Shown piece by piece: positions 60,981 through 64,000 of a stretch of DNA of 64,000 nucleotides. The position numbers and the translations under genes were made by a program. Positions within the stretch are counted from its first letter, which is position 1. Each line of letters begins with the position of its first letter. A model generated the notes under the pieces. It did not search any database. It had not been told where the DNA came from and saw nothing but the letters and a program-made list of their open reading frames with translations. This stretch comes from Streptomyces toyocaensis (GTDB lineage Bacteria > Actinomycetota > Actinomycetes > Streptomycetales > Streptomycetaceae): positions 1 through 64,000 of the forward strand of contig NZ_JFCB01000029.1 in the NCBI RefSeq assembly GCF_000725125.1, written 5' to 3'.

Positions 60981-61733
60981 TCAGTCCTTGAGCTCCAGCA
61001 CACCCGATATCCCGGTCCGCCGCGGTGGCGCGCCGCCGTCGAGTTCGGCGTCGTCGGCTATCCGGCCGTCGAAGAAACTGATCACCCGGTCCGCGGCGCT
61101 CGCCAGGCGCGCGTCGTGCGTGACCAGCAGGATGGTCTGCCCGCGCTGGTGGAAGCGGGCCAGCAGCCGCATCACCTCACGGGTGCCCTTGCTGTCCAGG
61201 CTGCCCGCGGGCTCGTCGGCCAGCAGCAGCGGAGGATGGTTGACCAGCGCCCGGGCGAGGGCGACCCGCTGCTGCTCCCCGCCGGACAGCTCGCCGGGCA
61301 TGCTGCGTTCCTTGCCCTCAAGACCCAGCTCGGCGAGGAGTTCCTCCCGTGCGGCGCGGGCCTTCTTCGGCGACACCCCGGCGAGCAGGGCGGGCAGCTC
61401 CACGTTGTCGGCGACCGACAGGTCGGAGACCAGGTTGAAGAACTGGAAGACGATGCCGATGCGCCTGCGGCGCTCGACGGCCCAGCGGGCCTCGTTGTAG
61501 CCGTCGGTGCACTCGCCGTCCAGCCAGATGCTGCCCGCGTCGGGCCGCTGGAGCCCGCCGAGCAGATGGAGCAGTGTCGACTTCCCCGCACCTGACGGAC
61601 CGGTGATCGCCACGAACTCTCCCGGCGTCACGCGCAGGTCGACCCCGCGCACCGCGTGCGCCGGGGCGCCCTCGCCGTGGTGCGTCTTGACCAGGCCTTC
61701 GGCGCGCAGCACGGGAGTGGTGCTGTCCCTCAC
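60981..61733 (-). CDS. ABC transporter ATP-binding protein (MacB/LolD-like)
   Basis: 250-residue ATPase. It shows Walker A GPSGAGKSTLLHLLGGL, the Q-loop IGIVFQFFNL, signature LSGGEQQRVALARAL, Walker B LLLADEPAGSLD and the switch His in LLVTHDARLA. It drives the FtsX-type permease encoded 39 bases downstream. The GTG start overlaps the PadR stop (GTGA) with GGAG upstream. Confidence 0.95.
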   Translation of the reverse strand: MRDSTTPVLRAEGLVKTHHGEGAPAHAVRGVDLRVTPGEFVAITGPSGAGKSTLLHLLGGLQRPDAGSIWLDGECTDGYNEARWAVERRRRIGIVFQFFNLVSDLSVADNVELPALLAGVSPKKARAAREELLAELGLEGKERSMPGELSGGEQQRVALARALVNHPPLLLADEPAGSLDSKGTREVMRLLARFHQRGQTILLVTHDARLASAADRVISFFDGRIADDAELDGGAPPRRTGISGVLELKD

Positions 61734-62245
61734 TCCAGCTCCTCCAGCTCTTCCTGGCACCGTTCCAGCCAGTCGAGGTCGGCCTGCAGGTGCAGCATCG
61801 CGCCCTCGATCAGCAGATGGGAGATGCGGTTGTCCCGGTCCTCGGCGGCGGCCAGCTTCGACAACTGCCGCATGGTGTTCAGATACTGGCGCCGCTGCGT
61901 GTTGATCAGGGCGATCTGGTCGGCGAGACCGGTCTGCGGGGCCAGGGCCAGTTTCATGAAGAACTCGTCCCGCACCCGCGGCTCGTCCGCCGTCTCCTCG
62001 TACCAGGCGCGCAGCGCCTCCCGCCCGGCGTCGGTGAGGTGGTAGACCTTCTTGTTGGGCCGGCTCGACTGCGCGACGTCCTCGCCCTCGATCAGTCCGG
62101 TCTTCTCGAGGCGGCCGAGGGTGACGTAGATCTGGCCGACGTTCGGCTGAGGGTACGCGGAGCCCAGCAGTTGCTCAAGGTCCTGCTTCAGCTCATAGCC
62201 GTGGGCGGGACCGCGGGCGAGAAGGGCCAGGAGGGGCAGCCGCAC
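61730..62245 (-). CDS. PadR-family transcriptional regulator
   Basis: 171-residue repressor-type protein. The winged helix is LALLARGPAHGYELKQDLEQLLG ... VGQIYVTLGRLEKTGLIEGE ... KKVYHLTDAGREALRAWYEE. A C-terminal dimerisation helix bundle follows (INTQRRQYLNTMRQLSKLAA, LQADLDWLERCQEELEELE). It heads the operon with the ABC transporter, and PadR proteins commonly repress such drug- or lipid-transport operons. GGAGGAG lies seven bases before the GTG. Confidence 0.94.
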   Translation of the reverse strand: MRLPLLALLARGPAHGYELKQDLEQLLGSAYPQPNVGQIYVTLGRLEKTGLIEGEDVAQSSRPNKKVYHLTDAGREALRAWYEETADEPRVRDEFFMKLALAPQTGLADQIALINTQRRQYLNTMRQLSKLAAAEDRDNRISHLLIEGAMLHLQADLDWLERCQEELEELE

Positions 62246-62298
62246 TCGTGCTCTCCTCCTCGCATCCTGGGTAATGTGCCGCAGGACCTAGTATCGCC

Positions 62299-62318
62299 CA
62301 TACCTAACGGGTATACAT
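62299..62318. promoter_or_regulatory. Candidate operator between padR-type and sugar-binding protein genes
   Basis: ATACC and GGTAT half sites (62300-62304 and 62310-62314) form an inverted repeat containing TACCTAAC at 62301-62308, a word found again at 63772 and, inverted, at 63659. It lies between the divergent starts at 62245 and 62371. Confidence 0.5.
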
Positions 62319-62370
62319 GGCCTCTGACCCGGGCAAGGGTGCCCGGGTGCCGGTGCACAGGGAGGAACCT

Positions 62371-63642
62371 ATGCGGTGGATGCGTGCCGCGGGTAGGGGC
62401 CTCCTTGTCCTCGTCGTCGTCCTGACCGGCTACGTCGCCTCCGGAGCGCGGGCCGGCGAGGCCGGCGCGGGCGCGCGTGGACCCCTCACCCTGGCCACCG
62501 CCGGCGATCTCACCGGCTATCTCGGTTCCGTGCTCGACGGCTGGAACCGCAGCCATCCCGGCGAGAAGGTCACCCTCGTCGAGCTGCCCGACTCCGCCGA
62601 CGAGACGCGCGCACAGATGATCACCGATCTGCGCGGCGGTGAGCGCGGCCGGTTCGACGTCCTCAACATCGACGTCAGCTGGACCTCGGAGTTCGCGGCC
62701 GCCGGCTGGATCCGCCCGCTGCCCCGCGACCGCTTTCCGCTCGACACCTTCCTGCCCCCGGTCGTGCACACGGCGACCTACGACGACCGGCTCTTCGCCG
62801 TCCCGTACGTCACCAACGCCGGCCTGCTGCTGTACCGCAAGGACGTCCTTGCCGAGGCGGGCGTCCCGCCGCCGCGCACCTGGGCCGATCTGGAGCGGGC
62901 CGCGAGGACCCTCGCCCCGGAGCACGGTCTCGACGGTTACGCGGGCCAGTTCCTGCCCTACGAGGGCCTGACCGTGAACGCGGCCGAGGCCGTCTACTCG
63001 GCGGGCGGCACGATCCTCGGCGACGAGGGCGAACGCGTCACCGTGAACTCCCGGGCGGCCCGGGAGGGCATCGGCTTCCTGGCCCGTGGCGTCCGCGAGG
63101 GCTGGATCCCGCGCCGGGCGCTGACGTACAAGGAGGAGGAGTCCAAGCAGGCCTTCCAGAACGGGCGGCTGCTCTTCCTGCGCAACTGGCCCTACGCCTA
63201 CGTCGCGGCGTCCGCCCCGGGCTCCGCGGTCGCCGGAAAGGTCGGCGCCGTGCCGCTGCCGGGGCCGGACGGCCCGGGCACCAGTGTCCTCGGCGGCTCC
63301 AACCTTGCCGTCAGCAGCCATGCCCGGCACCCCGACTCCGCCGCGCGCCTGATCGCGTACCTCACCAGCGAGCGCGTCCAGCGCCAGGTGCTCACCCGTG
63401 GCGCGCTGCCACCGGTACGGGCCGACCTGTACGACGATCCGGAACTGGTCCGGGACTTCCCGTACCTGCCGACCCTGCGCGAGAGCGTGCGCTTGGCCGC
63501 TCCGCGCCCCAAGAGCCCGCACTACGACCAGGTGAGCCTGGTGGTGCAGGCGGTGGTGCACGACGCGATGACCGGGCGGCAGACGCCCGAGGCCGCGGTG
63601 CGCCGGCTGGCGGGCGAACTCGCCGCCGTCTCCTCCCGCTAG
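62371..63642 (+). CDS. Extracellular sugar-type solute-binding protein
   Basis: 423-residue ABC solute-binding protein of the maltose/trehalose type. A signal sequence (RGLLVLVVVLTGYVASGARAG) has no lipobox Cys, unusual for a Gram-positive binding protein, so anchoring is unclear. The core shows FDVLNIDVSWTSEFAAAGWIRPL, VPYVTNAGLLLYRKDVLAEAG, EGLTVNAAEAVYSAGG and NWPYAYV. No permease genes lie within the window, so its membrane partners are elsewhere. GGGAGG lies five bases before the ATG. Confidence 0.9.
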   Translation: MRWMRAAGRGLLVLVVVLTGYVASGARAGEAGAGARGPLTLATAGDLTGYLGSVLDGWNRSHPGEKVTLVELPDSADETRAQMITDLRGGERGRFDVLNIDVSWTSEFAAAGWIRPLPRDRFPLDTFLPPVVHTATYDDRLFAVPYVTNAGLLLYRKDVLAEAGVPPPRTWADLERAARTLAPEHGLDGYAGQFLPYEGLTVNAAEAVYSAGGTILGDEGERVTVNSRAAREGIGFLARGVREGWIPRRALTYKEEESKQAFQNGRLLFLRNWPYAYVAASAPGSAVAGKVGAVPLPGPDGPGTSVLGGSNLAVSSHARHPDSAARLIAYLTSERVQRQVLTRGALPPVRADLYDDPELVRDFPYLPTLRESVRLAAPRPKSPHYDQVSLVVQAVVHDAMTGRQTPEAAVRRLAGELAAVSSR

Positions 63643-63655
63643 GGGTCCCTAGTTA

Positions 63656-63782
63656 CATGTTAGGTAACGCGGACGTCTCAAATGCGTCCGCCCTGTCCGG
63701 GTATGCCCCGATGTAGCGAAACCAACCCCTCAGTAGCTTGCGTAAGTTCATTGACACCCTCTCGACACCCCTACCTAACATG
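63656..63782. promoter_or_regulatory. Control region before the GH13 gene: paired TACCTAACATG sites and a promoter
   Basis: CATGTTAGGTA (63656-63666) and TACCTAACATG (63772-63782) are perfect inverted copies 105 bases apart, a geometry suited to DNA looping. A TTGACA -35 at 63751 and TAACAT at 63776 give a plausible promoter whose -10 overlaps the second copy. Confidence 0.6.
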
Positions 63783-63823
63783 CATGCATAACGACTAGCG
63801 CTCCTCACAGACAGGTCAATGGG

Positions 63824-64000
63824 GTGAACAGGCATCACTGGTGGCGTGACGCGGTGATCTACCAGGTGTACGTCCGCAGCTTCCTGGACAGCACCGGTGA
63901 CGGCATCGGCGATCTCGCCGGAGTCAGAGCGGGACTGCCCTACCTGAAGAAGCTCGGCGTGGACGGGATCTGGCTGAGCCCCTTCTACCCCTCGCCGCAG
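63824..64000 (+). CDS. GH13 alpha-glucosidase/alpha-amylase family enzyme, N-terminus only
   Basis: 59 codons from a GTG to the window end: WWRDAVIYQVYVRSFLDSTG then GDGIGDLAGVRAGLPYLKKL and GVDGIWLSPFYPSPQ. This is the start of the GH13 TIM barrel, as in oligo-1,6-glucosidases and alpha-glucosidases. It has no signal peptide, so it is intracellular. It follows the sugar-binding protein gene on the same strand and would hydrolyse imported oligosaccharides. AGG lies upstream of the GTG; the gene continues past the window. Confidence 0.93.
   Translation, partial: MNRHHWWRDAVIYQVYVRSFLDSTGDGIGDLAGVRAGLPYLKKLGVDGIWLSPFYPSPQ

Noticed and set aside
57702..61595. 1297-codon open frame on the plus strand
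   Set aside because: It runs through a membrane protein gene in another frame and then antisense to the ABC permease and ATPase. Its sequence is Arg/Gly/His/Gln-rich without domains.
62245..62371. Canonical PadR operator ATGT-N8-ACAT
   Set aside because: ATGT and ACAT occur in this interval but about 40 bases apart, not eight, so the canonical site is absent; the TACCTAAC repeat is reported instead.

Overview
This window is high-GC (well over 65 percent) chromosomal DNA with many GTG starts, GTGA/ATGA overlaps and several actinobacterial families: a whiA sporulation regulator, a DUF5753/DUF397 regulatory pair, mycothiol-dependent isomerases and an RbpA-type RNA polymerase protein. It is almost certainly a Streptomyces. 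From memory, the order uvrB - terD - uvrA - uvrC - rapZ - yvcK - whiA - carboxypeptidase - gap - pgk - tpiA - secG - rbpA paralogue - pgi matches the core chromosome of S. coelicolor; I could not check this by search. I saw no tRNA, rRNA, insertion sequence, prophage or CRISPR array.

Layout. 1-4.9 kb: an S4 RNA-binding protein cut by the window edge, a family 5 uracil-DNA glycosylase, a prolyl aminopeptidase, a GNAT/RidA pair and a zinc formaldehyde-type dehydrogenase. 4.8-7.3 kb: glpK and a glpF interrupted by a one-base deletion. 7.6-10.4 kb: a FUSC membrane protein and an endonuclease/phosphatase-fold protein. 10.4-14.6 kb: an accessory regulatory block (small protein, hypothetical, ATP-binding anti-sigma-type protein with a TTA codon, XRE regulator, DUF397 protein, SAM methyltransferase) with palindromic operators. 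14.7-24.7 kb: gltD, small metabolic genes, corA, a psuG-psuK-like pair, ogt, GDPD and an MHYT protein.

24.7-45.4 kb holds the complete nucleotide-excision repair set (uvrB, uvrA, uvrC). Each of these genes, and ogt, is preceded by the TTGTCRGTG-N8-TAnnnT promoter known from the RecA/LexA-independent (PafBC-type) DNA damage response. The terD gene after uvrB carries the same promoter. A TerD fusion to a degenerate FtsK-like ATPase follows, then a TerC transporter behind a yybP-ykoY (Mn2+) riboswitch whose alternative pairings can hide or expose the ribosome binding site, then a ChaA-type antiporter. The block reads as a linked DNA-damage and metal-stress neighbourhood.

45.4-57.6 kb: the overlapping uvrC-rapZ-yvcK-whiA operon ties carbon and cell-envelope control to sporulation. 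It is followed by a secreted M14 carboxypeptidase, the glycolytic run gap-pgk-tpiA with secG, an rbpA paralogue and pgi. 57.7-64 kb: a membrane protein, a PadR-ABC transporter operon, an orphan sugar-binding protein and the start of a GH13 alpha-glucosidase. The motif TACCTAAC recurs in the control regions of this last block.
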